Shown: positions 1 to 8,044, counted from the first letter of the stretch. The stretch: 64,000 nt of DNA from an uncultured Macellibacteroides sp. (GCF_963667135.1 NZ_OY762974.1:4291054-4355053), one strand, 5' to 3'. The notes: generated from the letters alone by a model not told the origin. Translations and numbers: made by a program.

Positions 1-655
1 ACGATTTAAGATTCGTGGATGCTCTGTCGATAAATCCATCTGAATTTATTCCCGAAATTCGGACATCGAAAGCCCAGTGATTGTTTAATAAACCTGTGCC
101 AAGCTTAACCTGCGCCTTGGATGTATTGAATGCTCCGTAAGTTCCGGAAAGTTCACCATAAGCCTTATTCGATACATTCTCAGTTTTCATATTGATGCTG
201 GCACCAAAAGCGCCTGCTCCATTAGTGGAAGTTCCGACTCCTCGCTGAATTTGTAAATCTTCCAGTGAAGATGCAATATCTGGCATATTTACCCAAAAAA
301 CACCGTGCGACTCGGAATCATTTAACGGAATACCGTTTGTTGTTACATTGATTCGAGTTGCATCTGTTCCGCGAATACGGAAACTTGTATACCCAATGCC
401 GGCTCCTGCATCGGAAGTCGCAACAACAGATGGTGAAAGCGTTAACAGGAATGGGATGTCCTGCCCGAAGTTTTGTTTTTTGATTTCTTCTTTTCCAATG
501 GTTCTGTAAGCAAGCGGTGTATTGGCGGCTGCTCGTGTAGAAATAACTTGCACTTCTTGCAGGTTAATCAGTCTCAGACTATCCTGTTTTTCTTGTGCAA
601 AAGAATTAGCGCCGGCAATAAATGCACCGGCAAGCATTAAAAACTCTTTTCTCAT
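1..655 (-). CDS. TonB-dependent receptor, N-terminal part (3' end beyond window); probable thiamin transporter
   Basis: The open frame reads from ATG at 655 to the window edge (218 codons) without a stop, so the barrel is missing. Residues 1-20 form a signal peptide ending ANSFA. A plug domain follows, with the typical FRIRGTDATRINV segment, NGIPLNDSESHGVFW, and a QRGVGTSTNGAGAFGASINM block like those that end TonB plugs. No CarboxypepD-like N-terminal domain is seen, so it is not SusC-like. A TPP riboswitch and a promoter lie directly upstream. In Bacteroidota such riboswitch-controlled receptors take up thiamin, so that substrate is inferred from regulation. Family assignment is firm; substrate is likely. 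Confidence 0.9.
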   Translation of the reverse strand, partial: MRKEFLMLAGAFIAGANSFAQEKQDSLRLINLQEVQVISTRAAANTPLAYRTIGKEEIKKQNFGQDIPFLLTLSPSVVATSDAGAGIGYTSFRIRGTDATRINVTTNGIPLNDSESHGVFWVNMPDIASSLEDLQIQRGVGTSTNGAGAFGASINMKTENVSNKAYGELSGTYGAFNTSKAQVKLGTGLLNNHWAFDVRISGINSDGFIDRASTNLKS

Positions 656-697
656 TTTATAAAAAGATTAAAAGTAATACGGAAAGGGGACTTTCCT

Positions 698-775
698 TCA
701 CTTCCCTACGCCAGCATTACCTGGATCAGGTTATGGGTATGATCTCAGCCCGTTTTATTAAGGCACCCCCTATGA
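698..775 (-). promoter_or_regulatory. TPP riboswitch (THI box) aptamer
   Basis: On the minus strand the conserved TPP aptamer blocks appear in order: GGGGTGCC, GGCTGAGATCATACCC, CCTGATCCAGGTAATGC and TGGCGTAGGGAAGTGA. The ends TCAT (775-772) and GTGA (701-698) can pair as P1. Right after it, 696-681 can form a short hairpin (GGAAAG, loop TCCC, CTTTCC), probably part of the expression platform, about 26 bases before the start codon. There is no clear T tract, so control may be at translation rather than by termination. It should repress the receptor gene when TPP is abundant. Confidence 0.95.
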
Positions 776-785
776 TAATTACAGG

Positions 786-816
786 CAAAGGTAATCGTTT
801 TTTTTATATTTACAAC
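786..816 (-). promoter_or_regulatory. Bacteroides-type promoter for the riboswitch-receptor transcript
   Basis: Reading the minus strand, GTTG at 816-813 stands in for the -33 TTTG box, and TACCTTTG at 793-786 matches the -7 consensus TAnnTTTG exactly, with 19 bases between. The predicted transcript start falls just before position 775, where the TPP aptamer begins. Confidence 0.6.
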
Positions 817-917
817 ACCGGGGTTCCAGCACGGCAAAATACAAATGCAAAAGTATTTATCGAGTTGCTATAAAAGCATTCATAATAAAGCTGTAACCTG
901 CACAAGAATAGTATAAC

Positions 918-951
918 AAAAAAAAAGGCATCCCTTAAAAAAAGGATGCCC
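918..951 (-). terminator. Rho-independent terminator after secG
   Basis: On the minus strand GGCATCC (950-944) pairs with GGATGCC (933-927), followed by a run of ten or more T. It lies about 20 bases after the secG stop and closes the operon that starts at the sigma-54-type regulator. Confidence 0.85.
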
Positions 952-972
952 TATGATAGGAATATGAATATC

Positions 973-1341
973 TTATTTCTTTGGAGCTTCTTCTGGTGTA
1001 GCTTCCGGTGTAGCTGCTGGTTGCTGTGCTGTTCCAAAATCAGGAGCGATAGTGTTTGGATCGATTGTTACAGCTTCATTTACCTGCTGATTGATTTCAG
1101 ACTGAGTCGTAGCTTGTTCTCTGGGAATAAAAGCAGTAATAACAATACTTAATAATATAACAAATCCTGCCAAACCCCATGTAGCTTTTTCAAGAAAATC
1201 TGTTGTTTTTCTTACCCCCATAATCTGGTTAGAGGATGAAAATCCCGATGCCAAACCTCCTCCTTTAGAGTTTTGTACCAATACAATCAAAATCAATAGT
1301 ATCGATGCGATCAAGATTAAGATAGAAATAAATACGTACAT
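973..1341 (-). CDS. secG: Protein translocase subunit SecG
   Basis: 122-residue small membrane protein of the SecYEG channel, which helps SecA-driven export across the inner membrane. Residues 3-22 and about 56-73 form the two membrane segments. Between them lies the family signature: VLVQNSKGGGLASGFSSSNQIMG, with the G-rich loop, then TDFLEKATW. The C-terminal tail is Ala/Pro/Glu-rich (AATPEATPEEAPKK) and ends in lysines, common in Bacteroidota SecG. Seven bases separate it from the gene upstream, so it is the last gene of the operon before the terminator. Confidence 0.95.
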   Translation of the reverse strand: MYVFISILILIASILLILIVLVQNSKGGGLASGFSSSNQIMGVRKTTDFLEKATWGLAGFVILLSIVITAFIPREQATTQSEINQQVNEAVTIDPNTIAPDFGTAQQPAATPEATPEEAPKK

Positions 1342-1348
1342 CTTAGTT

Positions 1349-2107
1349 TTATTTTTTAGTGTTAATAATCAATTTTTCAAGAAATTTAATTTGATCTGCA
1401 AAGTAAACATTTTTTTCCGGATATTTCAAACTTAAATTTTGAATTATTTGCAGGGCCTTCTCATATCTCTTTTGTTTTATATAAATTCTTGCAAGTGTTT
1501 CTGTAAAATAGGAATCATCTATGCTTGCAGAAGAAAGATCAGCACTTTCCTGGTTGCTGTTTTTGAGTGGTTCGTTTGAGGAAGTATCATCAGGAAAAGA
1601 AATAGCCGGACCTCTTTTTTCGTCATTGGTAATAAACGTGTCAATGAGTTCGTGATGCTGAAGTGGAGCCGATTCCGATTCATCCGGAGTTGATTCTTTC
1701 TCCGTTAGGGACCAGTAAATATAATCTGCAGAAACCGACGGCTGAAACAATAAAGATGATTCTGCTGCCACATCTTTGTCTTCATCCTTAGAAGACAAAA
1801 ATGCATCAATCAAAGAAAATGAATCAGATACCTGCTGCTTATTTTCTATCTCGGGCGAAAGATCAATGCCATAGTTTGAACCTTCAACAAGCATAAACAG
1901 TTTCTTGCGATCTGGTATACCTATAGCTAATTTCTTTAATTCAGTGGAATAACGTATATCCTTCAATTCCGACAGGTTCTTAAGATAAAGAAGTTTTACG
2001 GTGTGAAAATAAGGAAAATCTACCATTAGCTGCCTGAGTTCAGGCAATGTTTCGGAAGAAAGCAGCCCGGGGTTCTCCATTAACTGATATAATTTATCAC
2101 TCGTCAT
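1349..2107 (-). CDS. Conserved TPR-like protein between lptE and secG
   Basis: 252 residues without a signal peptide, so probably cytoplasmic. I recognise it only as a conserved Bacteroidota protein of unknown function. The N-terminal half is helical (LPELRQLMVDFPYFHTVKLLYLKNL). The middle (about 85-190) is acidic and serine-rich and looks disordered. The C-terminal part (TETLARIYIKQKRYEKALQIIQNLSLKYPEKN) is a clear tetratricopeptide-type helical pair, suggesting protein binding. It starts two bases after the lptE stop, so it is co-transcribed with envelope genes. Confidence 0.8.
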   Translation of the reverse strand: MTSDKLYQLMENPGLLSSETLPELRQLMVDFPYFHTVKLLYLKNLSELKDIRYSTELKKLAIGIPDRKKLFMLVEGSNYGIDLSPEIENKQQVSDSFSLIDAFLSSKDEDKDVAAESSLLFQPSVSADYIYWSLTEKESTPDESESAPLQHHELIDTFITNDEKRGPAISFPDDTSSNEPLKNSNQESADLSSASIDDSYFTETLARIYIKQKRYEKALQIIQNLSLKYPEKNVYFADQIKFLEKLIINTKK

Positions 2108-2109
2108 GA

Positions 2110-2634
2110 TTACCAGTTTGCTACTGTTGCATTGTAAACAAGGTCAGATATTTCTTCCACAATTTCGCCAAACAATTCTTCCTGAACAGTTTGCAACATT
2201 TGATTACTATCAAATTCCCTGTAAGCAGAAAATGTTTGTTCAAAATCTTCATCCGGATTGGAACGATTCGTATAACGTACCCGTACTGTCATTGTTAATT
2301 TAGTTCTTGAAGAATAGGCGTCTTCCTTTACAGCCATAGGGGTAAGTTCACACCCAATGATTTCGCCCTCTAATTCTAAATCACCATTATTTTTAACTAG
2401 CGAAAGTCGGGTCTGACGAACATATATATCCTTCAGGCCTTCAGTGAATATCTGGGCCAATGGAGGATAAGGAATAAAAGATGCTTGATTTGGAAAATCT
2501 TTTATCGAAATGCTCTTTACTTTTGTATAATCAATCGATGCTCCATTGAATTTATAAGAGATGGAGCAGGCTGTTAAAAGAAAGAGACAGAAACTGATAA
2601 CAGATATTTTGTATTTGATTCGCATTCTATTCAA
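2110..2634 (-). CDS. lptE: LPS assembly lipoprotein LptE
   Basis: 174 residues with a lipoprotein signal (lipobox LLTAC, mature Cys near residue 23), expected in the outer membrane. In the Lpt system LptE plugs the LptD barrel and helps place lipopolysaccharide in the outer leaflet. The mature start YKFNGASIDYTKVKSISI and the LEGEIIGCELTP strand are typical of Bacteroidota LptE. The start overlaps the end of the regulator gene by 8 bases. lptC is also present in this window at 14913, in a different operon. Confidence 0.9.
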   Translation of the reverse strand: MNRMRIKYKISVISFCLFLLTACSISYKFNGASIDYTKVKSISIKDFPNQASFIPYPPLAQIFTEGLKDIYVRQTRLSLVKNNGDLELEGEIIGCELTPMAVKEDAYSSRTKLTMTVRVRYTNRSNPDEDFEQTFSAYREFDSNQMLQTVQEELFGEIVEEISDLVYNATVANW

Positions 2635-3802
2635 GATTATATTCTTTTATTTTCCGGTACAAGGTGCGCTCAGATATCTTCAGATCAGAAGCCGCATTTT
2701 TGCGTCGGCCATTATGTTTTTCCAGTGCTTTACGTATCATGTCCTTTTCAACATCTTCGAGTGAAAGAGTTTCTTCTTCATAAGCTTCCGCTTCTTGAAT
2801 CGACTGGACATGATGAAGAGGATGAGGCTGCGAATAGGCCGTTTCATCAACCGCCGGCATCTGAACATTTCCATTCATTATTTCATGTACAAGTTTTTTC
2901 AGCTCTGTTACATCTTTCTTCATATCAAACAGTACCTGATAAAGAATTTCTCGTTCGCTATTGAATATTTTTTGCTCATTATCCTGCTTTACCAATACAG
3001 GAAATTTCTCTATTTCAAGATTTGGAAGATAGAAACGTAAAACATCTGCCGAAATATCACGATTTTCTTCAATTACGGAAATACGTTCTGTTATATTTTT
3101 TAATTCGCGCACATTTCCCGGCCAACGATAGTTGGTAAGCAAAGCGCGGGCATCATCTTCCAGACGAATGGTCGGCATTCTGTATTTTTCGGCACAGTCA
3201 CTGGCAAATTTTCTGAAAAGCAGATGAATATCTTCTGACCTTTCGCGCAAAGGCGGAATCTGAATAGGAATTGTGTTAAGTCTGTAGAATAAATCTTCAC
3301 GAAATTTACCTTGAGAAACTGCCTGAGCCAAATTAACATTTGTCGCAGCAACAATCCTCACATTGGTTTTTTGAACCTTTGAAGAACCAACTCTCATAAA
3401 TTCGCCAGTTTCAAGTACACGTAACAGATAGGCTTGAGTTTGTGTAGGCAACTCTCCTACTTCATCAAGAAATAATGTACCGCCGTCTGCTACTTCAAAA
3501 TAGCCCTTACGCTCGGAACGGGCATCTGTAAAAGAACCTTTCTCGTGGCCAAAAAGCTCCGAATCGATTGTTCCGGCAGGAATGGCTCCACAGTTAACAG
3601 CAATATATTGTCCGTGCTTACGGGGACTATTTTGATGAATGATCTGAGGAAATGTTTCTTTACCAACGCCACTTTCCCCTGTAATAAGAACAGATAAATC
3701 TGTCGGCGCCACTTGTAATGCTATGTCAATCGCCCGGTTTAAGGCTGGATTATTGCCAATTATACCAAAACGTTGCTTTATTTGTTGCAAATCTACCTTC
3801 AT
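2627..3802 (-). CDS. Sigma-54-dependent-type transcriptional activator (AAA+ and Fis HTH, no receiver domain)
   Basis: 391 residues. The AAA+ domain starts almost at the N-terminus: Walker A GESGVGKE at 42-49, Walker B GGTLFLDE at 107-114, arginine-finger region FREDLFYRL. The C-terminus is a Fis-type helix-turn-helix (KNAASDLKISERTLYRKI). There is no receiver, GAF or PAS domain, so the input signal is unknown. The loop that contacts sigma-54, normally GAFTGA, reads GSFTDA at 89-94. Residues 270-345 form an acidic linker. It heads an operon with lptE and secG, so it may act on its own genes or on envelope genes elsewhere. Confidence 0.9.
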   Translation of the reverse strand: MKVDLQQIKQRFGIIGNNPALNRAIDIALQVAPTDLSVLITGESGVGKETFPQIIHQNSPRKHGQYIAVNCGAIPAGTIDSELFGHEKGSFTDARSERKGYFEVADGGTLFLDEVGELPTQTQAYLLRVLETGEFMRVGSSKVQKTNVRIVAATNVNLAQAVSQGKFREDLFYRLNTIPIQIPPLRERSEDIHLLFRKFASDCAEKYRMPTIRLEDDARALLTNYRWPGNVRELKNITERISVIEENRDISADVLRFYLPNLEIEKFPVLVKQDNEQKIFNSEREILYQVLFDMKKDVTELKKLVHEIMNGNVQMPAVDETAYSQPHPLHHVQSIQEAEAYEEETLSLEDVEKDMIRKALEKHNGRRKNAASDLKISERTLYRKIKEYNLE

Positions 3803-3841
3803 ATTATCTTAAAATTAGCTGTATAAAATCAGTTGTAATGC

Positions 3842-3849
3842 CAAAATTA
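3842..3849 (-). promoter_or_regulatory. Candidate -7 promoter element for the regulator-lptE-secG operon
   Basis: TAATTTTG on the minus strand matches the Bacteroides TAnnTTTG element exactly, about 40 bases before the regulator start. No convincing -33 TTTG is visible at the right distance, so the call is weak. Confidence 0.35.
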
Positions 3850-3871
3850 CAAATGATTATTCAATTTCTTA

Positions 3872-4729
3872 CTATTTAAAAGAGCTTGAATTAGTTTCCA
3901 ATTCACTTTTTAATGAATAGGTTCTAGAAAACAAGAAACTAGCAAATTCATGATCCGAAACATGCTGATTTTGTTCTTCAACAGAAATAGGATCTCCTAC
4001 ATAAACATTCATAATCTTTCCCTTCTTGTTGAAAGCTTCTGTAGGAATACGTAACGTACGTATTTTCCAGCTAAAACGCCCCAGCCAATAGAAAAATGAA
4101 GTATTCAAACCATCAAAATAAACAGGGTAAACAGGAACCTGACCTTTTCGAATCAACTTTATAACACTTAAAGTCCATTCAAGATCCTGAATTCTTTTTG
4201 CTTTTTTATCATAAAAAGAAATCGATCCGGAAGGAAAAAATCCCATGGGATGGCCTGACTTGAGTCGTTCGAGGGATGTCCGCACGCCATTAACATTGGC
4301 CACATTAGCTCCTCTGTTTTTAGAGTCTGGCTTGACTGAAATAAAATTATCTTCCATCGCCCCAATCTTCGTAAGTACCCCATTCACCATCACTGCAAAA
4401 TCTGGTCTGCGAGATGCGAATATATCAATAAGCATTATACCATCTATAGATCCAAACGGATGATTTGATACAGTAATAAAAGCCCCTTCGGGCAATGAAT
4501 TCAATACTTCGGAATTATGCACTTTATAACGAATGTCCATTAAAGGATCACTAAGCAGCGCTGAAGTAAAGGCTGATCCTCTGAGATGACAATGTTTGGC
4601 ATGAATTTCATTTACCGTATCAATATTAAGCCATTTAATTATCCGTTTTCCAAAATACGCCCCAACCTTAGTCTTAAAGAATGGGACAATCTCCTGCAAA
4701 TCAGATAAGTCGACTACACTTTTTTTCAT
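3872..4729 (-). CDS. Lysophospholipid/glycerol acyltransferase family protein (PlsC-like)
   Basis: 285 residues. The acyltransferase signature is visible: SNHPFGSIDG with His90 and Asp96 as the catalytic pair, and a later GFFPSGSIS block like the FPEGTRS motif that binds the phosphate of the acceptor. The pair is spaced H-x5-D, as I recall for the hemolysin-like branch of the family rather than the H-x4-D of PlsC. It probably transfers a fatty acyl chain to a lipid or amino-lipid at the inner membrane. It is the last gene of a five-gene operon, three bases after the preceding gene, so its acceptor may be the product of that pathway. Confidence 0.85.
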   Translation of the reverse strand: MKKSVVDLSDLQEIVPFFKTKVGAYFGKRIIKWLNIDTVNEIHAKHCHLRGSAFTSALLSDPLMDIRYKVHNSEVLNSLPEGAFITVSNHPFGSIDGIMLIDIFASRRPDFAVMVNGVLTKIGAMEDNFISVKPDSKNRGANVANVNGVRTSLERLKSGHPMGFFPSGSISFYDKKAKRIQDLEWTLSVIKLIRKGQVPVYPVYFDGLNTSFFYWLGRFSWKIRTLRIPTEAFNKKGKIMNVYVGDPISVEEQNQHVSDHEFASFLFSRTYSLKSELETNSSSFK

Positions 4730-4732
4730 ATC

Positions 4733-5731
4733 TTATTTCAACGATTTATATTTCATAATTGCTACACCAACAGCAATCCAAAATAATTCACGAATACGCG
4801 TACACAAACTTACATAAACCCCGATTCCCGAAGTTATAGCCAAAGATTTCAATGCAAGGGCATATCCTCCTTCCCGGGTTCCCAATTGCATGGGCGAGAA
4901 GAATAATAAATTTGCAAACAAAGATGCAAATCCAACAATAACAACAGACTGAACATATGTTATGTTTTGTCCAACAGAATAGATCATAATATACACTTCC
5001 AGACACGCCACTAATCTTGATGATAATTCAGCTAAAAGAGATGCATAAAAAGATTTTTTTCTATTATTATATAAATTAGCAATCAGCTGATCCAGTTCGG
5101 CCACATGCTCTTGTTTTCTTATTGCATATTCTTTAATTCGACTTCTTACAAATGGGATGTGAGAACCCAAAGTTAGCAATCGCCCTATAATTCCGGTTTT
5201 ATATACTTTAAACGACCAATAAATCAACCCTAAAGATCCACCTAAAATACACCATAACACGATCTGAACCCCTAAGCTTATATTTTCCGCAGAAAGTAAT
5301 AGCAGCGGGACGCATAGAAGCCAAAGTATAAGGTGGGAAACAAAATGCATCATAGCATAGAGCAAGACAACTGATGTAGCTTTTTTAGTTCCTAATGCTG
5401 GTTTAAGCTCCAATATACGATAAGGTTCACCTCCAAGCAATCCAATTGGTGTTGTATAATTAATAGCGTACCCGCTAATTACAAGCTTAAGAGTTCGAAT
5501 AAACCGGATTTTTCTCGACTCTTCACTTCCATCACGGATGATTATATGAAAAGAAATTGCATTTATTAAATATACAAAAACCCAAATTCCCAGAATAGCA
5601 GCAAACCACCAACCTGTATTTAACAGATTACTGTAAATAACATCAAAGCCTAATGAGTAAGCCATTAAAAAAATGACCAGAACTCCAAGAGCAAAAAAAA
5701 TATTTCGAATTACATTAGTTTGATTTGTCAT
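4733..5731 (-). CDS. LPG-synthase-TM family integral membrane protein (UPF0104/AglD-like)
   Basis: 332 residues with about eight membrane segments. The family signature is the INYTTPIGLLGGEPYRI region near residues 95-110 and, late in the protein, FFSPMQLGTREGGY. This fold is the transmembrane half of MprF, where it flips aminoacylated lipids, and it occurs alone in many lipid and glycan pathways. No cytoplasmic aminoacyl transferase domain is present. In this operon a role in moving the new lipid across the inner membrane is a fair inference but unproven. It begins 13 bases after the CDP-alcohol transferase gene. Confidence 0.85.
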   Translation of the reverse strand: MTNQTNVIRNIFFALGVLVIFLMAYSLGFDVIYSNLLNTGWWFAAILGIWVFVYLINAISFHIIIRDGSEESRKIRFIRTLKLVISGYAINYTTPIGLLGGEPYRILELKPALGTKKATSVVLLYAMMHFVSHLILWLLCVPLLLLSAENISLGVQIVLWCILGGSLGLIYWSFKVYKTGIIGRLLTLGSHIPFVRSRIKEYAIRKQEHVAELDQLIANLYNNRKKSFYASLLAELSSRLVACLEVYIMIYSVGQNITYVQSVVIVGFASLFANLLFFSPMQLGTREGGYALALKSLAITSGIGVYVSLCTRIRELFWIAVGVAIMKYKSLK

Positions 5732-5744
5732 GCAAAGCTATAAG

Positions 5745-6632
5745 TTAAAGAAATGATAAGCACATCTTCTCATGTTTACGAATGGATATTGCCAGAACAA
5801 CATTCAGAACAATAATTTCATAAAGAAAATAAGTCCAAACCTCTCCTGTTAACACAACGATAAACATGACTATAGTACGACCATTGAATGTGAGTAAATC
5901 GATATAACGCATCAAGTCTCTACTTTTCTTTCTAAAATTCAGTCGGATAGATTCTGGTATATCATCCTGATACTGACTCCTTAGACTACTCAATAAACGC
6001 TGAAGGACAGGTGTAACATTTTCCTGCATCAATGTATATCCCTTATAAAAGAAAAAGAAAAATTTATCAATACCAGGTTTCATTTTAGAGTAATTAGCTA
6101 TTACCTGACCATGTGTCTGAAACTCGGCACCTTTTTCCTTACTGAGAAAAAAAAGATGTAATGTCTTATAATAATCTGTAATATTGGCCTGAACCAAATG
6201 AGAGATACCCGACAATACGGCTAAAGCAAAAAACCAGGGAGTATCATATTCATTCATAAGGCGTAAAGAAAAACCTATATAAATTGATGCAAACCAAAGA
6301 TCTCCGGCAAAACCATCAAGGATACGACCAATGGCCGATTTTATTCCGGTTAATCTGGCCAGCTGGCCATCGACACAATCCAAGATATTTGCAAAAATCA
6401 ATAATAAAATTCCACAAATTGTATAAATGATATTATCAAAATAAAACATGTATCCGGCACCGACTCCAACAAAGATGGATAAGATTGTAACCATATTGGG
6501 AGTAATGCCTGTGTTTCTCAACATTTGGGCTATACGGAAACCTAAAGGACGGTAAAAAATCCGGTCGATCTTATTTTCTGTTTCAATTGACTTTAACGAG
6601 GCTTCGTATTCTTTTTTATTTAAATCGTTCAT
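5745..6632 (-). CDS. CDP-alcohol phosphatidyltransferase family protein
   Basis: 295 residues from ATG 6632, chosen because it starts just after the SDR stop; ATG 6662 or GTG 6665 would overlap that gene. The core signature is D85-x2-D88-G89-x2-A92-R93-x8-G102-x3-D106, but the fourth acidic residue is D111, one position further than in the usual D-x3-D. Several membrane helices flank it. The enzymes swap CMP for a second alcohol to make phospholipids. With a cytidylyltransferase in the same operon, the donor could be a CDP-activated small polyol and the acceptor a diacylglycerol-type lipid. The large loop at about 165-225 is unusual in length. Confidence 0.88.
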   Translation of the reverse strand: MNDLNKKEYEASLKSIETENKIDRIFYRPLGFRIAQMLRNTGITPNMVTILSIFVGVGAGYMFYFDNIIYTICGILLLIFANILDCVDGQLARLTGIKSAIGRILDGFAGDLWFASIYIGFSLRLMNEYDTPWFFALAVLSGISHLVQANITDYYKTLHLFFLSKEKGAEFQTHGQVIANYSKMKPGIDKFFFFFYKGYTLMQENVTPVLQRLLSSLRSQYQDDIPESIRLNFRKKSRDLMRYIDLLTFNGRTIVMFIVVLTGEVWTYFLYEIIVLNVVLAISIRKHEKMCLSFL

Positions 6633-6639
6633 TTGGCCT

Positions 6640-7368
6640 TTATTTATAAGAATAGCCGCCATCACAAACGACTATCTCTCCATTAAAATAATTATTCTCA
6701 ATCAACATTTTATATACTTCAGCTAATTCATCAGGGTGGCAGAAACGGCCCAACGATACTTTTCGTTCAATGTTCCGACGTATTTCTTCTGGTTTATTTA
6801 GCTGCCATTCTGTATCTACGAAACCCGGAGCTACTGCATTTACGCGTAAATCGTATGGGACAAAAAACTTAACCATATTTTTCACTAATGCATGAACAGC
6901 CGATTTTGAAACTCCATATGCCAGAGAAACTGAATGAGGCTCGATTCCCATTAAAGAACCTGTAAACACAACACATCCGCCTTTACGCATTTTTGACACA
7001 ATCCGTTGCATCAGAAAAACCGGAAAATGTACATTTGCAAAAAAGACCTCTTCCCAAGCTGTAAAAGAAAGCTGTTCAAAAGAATCACGACAAGTCAGCC
7101 CTGCATTAAAGACAACAGAGAACAACTCAAGAGACTGTTCTTCAAGATAATCTTCAATAATGGAAATAGATTTGAAATTCGTAATATCTGCTTTTAAAAT
7201 GCGTACATCGACATCAAACTTACCAAGTAGGCCTTTCCTGGTCTCTTCGGCCACTTGAAAATCAGAAGAATACGTTAAAAGCAAATCATACCCGGAAGCT
7301 GCCAGACAAAAAGCGACTGCTTTACCTATGCCTTTTGTACCCCCGGTAATCAGAACATATTTATCCAT
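6640..7368 (-). CDS. Short-chain dehydrogenase/reductase
   Basis: 242 residues, a standard classical SDR. The nucleotide-binding TGGTKGIG is at 8-15, NAG at 88-90, and the catalytic set Ser138 (TGSLMG), Tyr151 and Lys155 (YGVSK). The ending DGGYSYK resembles FabG-type enzymes. It reduces or oxidises a carbonyl or alcohol with NAD(P)(H). Its substrate cannot be read from sequence. Placed between a cytidylyltransferase and a CDP-alcohol transferase, it may make or alter the head-group alcohol, by analogy with reductases that work beside TagD-like enzymes. It lies 10 bases after the gene before it. Confidence 0.88.
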   Translation of the reverse strand: MDKYVLITGGTKGIGKAVAFCLAASGYDLLLTYSSDFQVAEETRKGLLGKFDVDVRILKADITNFKSISIIEDYLEEQSLELFSVVFNAGLTCRDSFEQLSFTAWEEVFFANVHFPVFLMQRIVSKMRKGGCVVFTGSLMGIEPHSVSLAYGVSKSAVHALVKNMVKFFVPYDLRVNAVAPGFVDTEWQLNKPEEIRRNIERKVSLGRFCHPDELAEVYKMLIENNYFNGEIVVCDGGYSYK

Positions 7369-7378
7369 ATATATAGTA

Positions 7379-7843
7379 CTATTCTTTTTCGTGCTTTACA
7401 GTCACCGGTTTGGCTTTTTGCTGAGAATGTAAATTAGCCTCGTAGCTATCGTGTATAGTTTTTTTTAAATTTGAAGAAGAAACCCCGGTCCCATACGGAA
7501 AATAAAAAACCTGAACTCCAAGATCTTCCAAGTAATCATACTTACCAAACCAATCGTCTCCAACGACAAATGCATCTATATTAAGCTTTTTCACGATTTC
7601 ACTATGATCCAACGAATGTTGAGGTATAACTATATCAGGTGTTTTAAGAGCTTCGATGATTTGCAAGCGTTCAGTAAATGGAATAATTGGATGAGGTTTA
7701 TAAGACGATACAAGTTCATCTGTACTAACTCCAACAATTAAAATATCTGCCAGACTTCTGGCATAGTTAATCATTCTGAGGTGATTATAATGAAACATAT
7801 CAAATGTTCCTGAAGTGTAGACTATCGTTTTATTTTTGAACAT
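7379..7843 (-). CDS. TagD-like cytidylyltransferase (glycerol-3-phosphate cytidylyltransferase family)
   Basis: 154 residues. It shows the nucleotidyltransferase core: SGTFDMFHYNH with the HxGH site as HYNH at 18-21, VGDDWFGKYDYL (GDDW at 95-98), and GTGVSSSNLKK at 118-128, equivalent to the ISTT block of TagD. It would activate a phosphorylated polyol with CTP to give a CDP-alcohol and pyrophosphate. The usual Gly of HxGH is Asn here. It is the first gene of a five-gene operon and has its own promoter. The polyol may or may not be glycerol 3-phosphate. A C-terminal basic tail of about 20 residues extends beyond the usual fold. Confidence 0.88.
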   Translation of the reverse strand: MFKNKTIVYTSGTFDMFHYNHLRMINYARSLADILIVGVSTDELVSSYKPHPIIPFTERLQIIEALKTPDIVIPQHSLDHSEIVKKLNIDAFVVGDDWFGKYDYLEDLGVQVFYFPYGTGVSSSNLKKTIHDSYEANLHSQQKAKPVTVKHEKE

Positions 7844-7868
7844 ACCAATTCTAACGTTTTTTAAAGCA

Positions 7869-7897
7869 CAAACTTACACAAACTTTTCCTATGAAAA
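7869..7897 (-). promoter_or_regulatory. Bacteroides-type promoter for the five-gene lipid operon
   Basis: On the minus strand TAAGTTTG at 7876-7869 matches TAnnTTTG exactly, with TTTC near 7896 as a weaker -33 box. It lies about 25 bases before the cytidylyltransferase start. The 150 bases further upstream are AT-rich, with no gene, and contain the pdxA terminator. Confidence 0.5.
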
Positions 7898-7983
7898 AAA
7901 GTTTACCTAAAAAAAAGCTAATTAATACATGATTCAGACCAATTTATAAAACGGCAAAAAAAACAAATCTGATTTTTAATTAA

Positions 7984-8023
7984 TAAAAAAACCGGTATAG
8001 AAAATTTTGTTTACTACACCGGT
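7984..8023 (-). terminator. Rho-independent terminator after pdxA
   Basis: On the minus strand ACCGGTGTAG (8023-8014) pairs with CTATACCGGT (8000-7991, one G-T pair), followed by seven T. It ends the transcript of the DUF4837 and pdxA genes. Confidence 0.8.
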
Positions 8024-8044
8024 CAATTTTATTTCTGTATGCGA

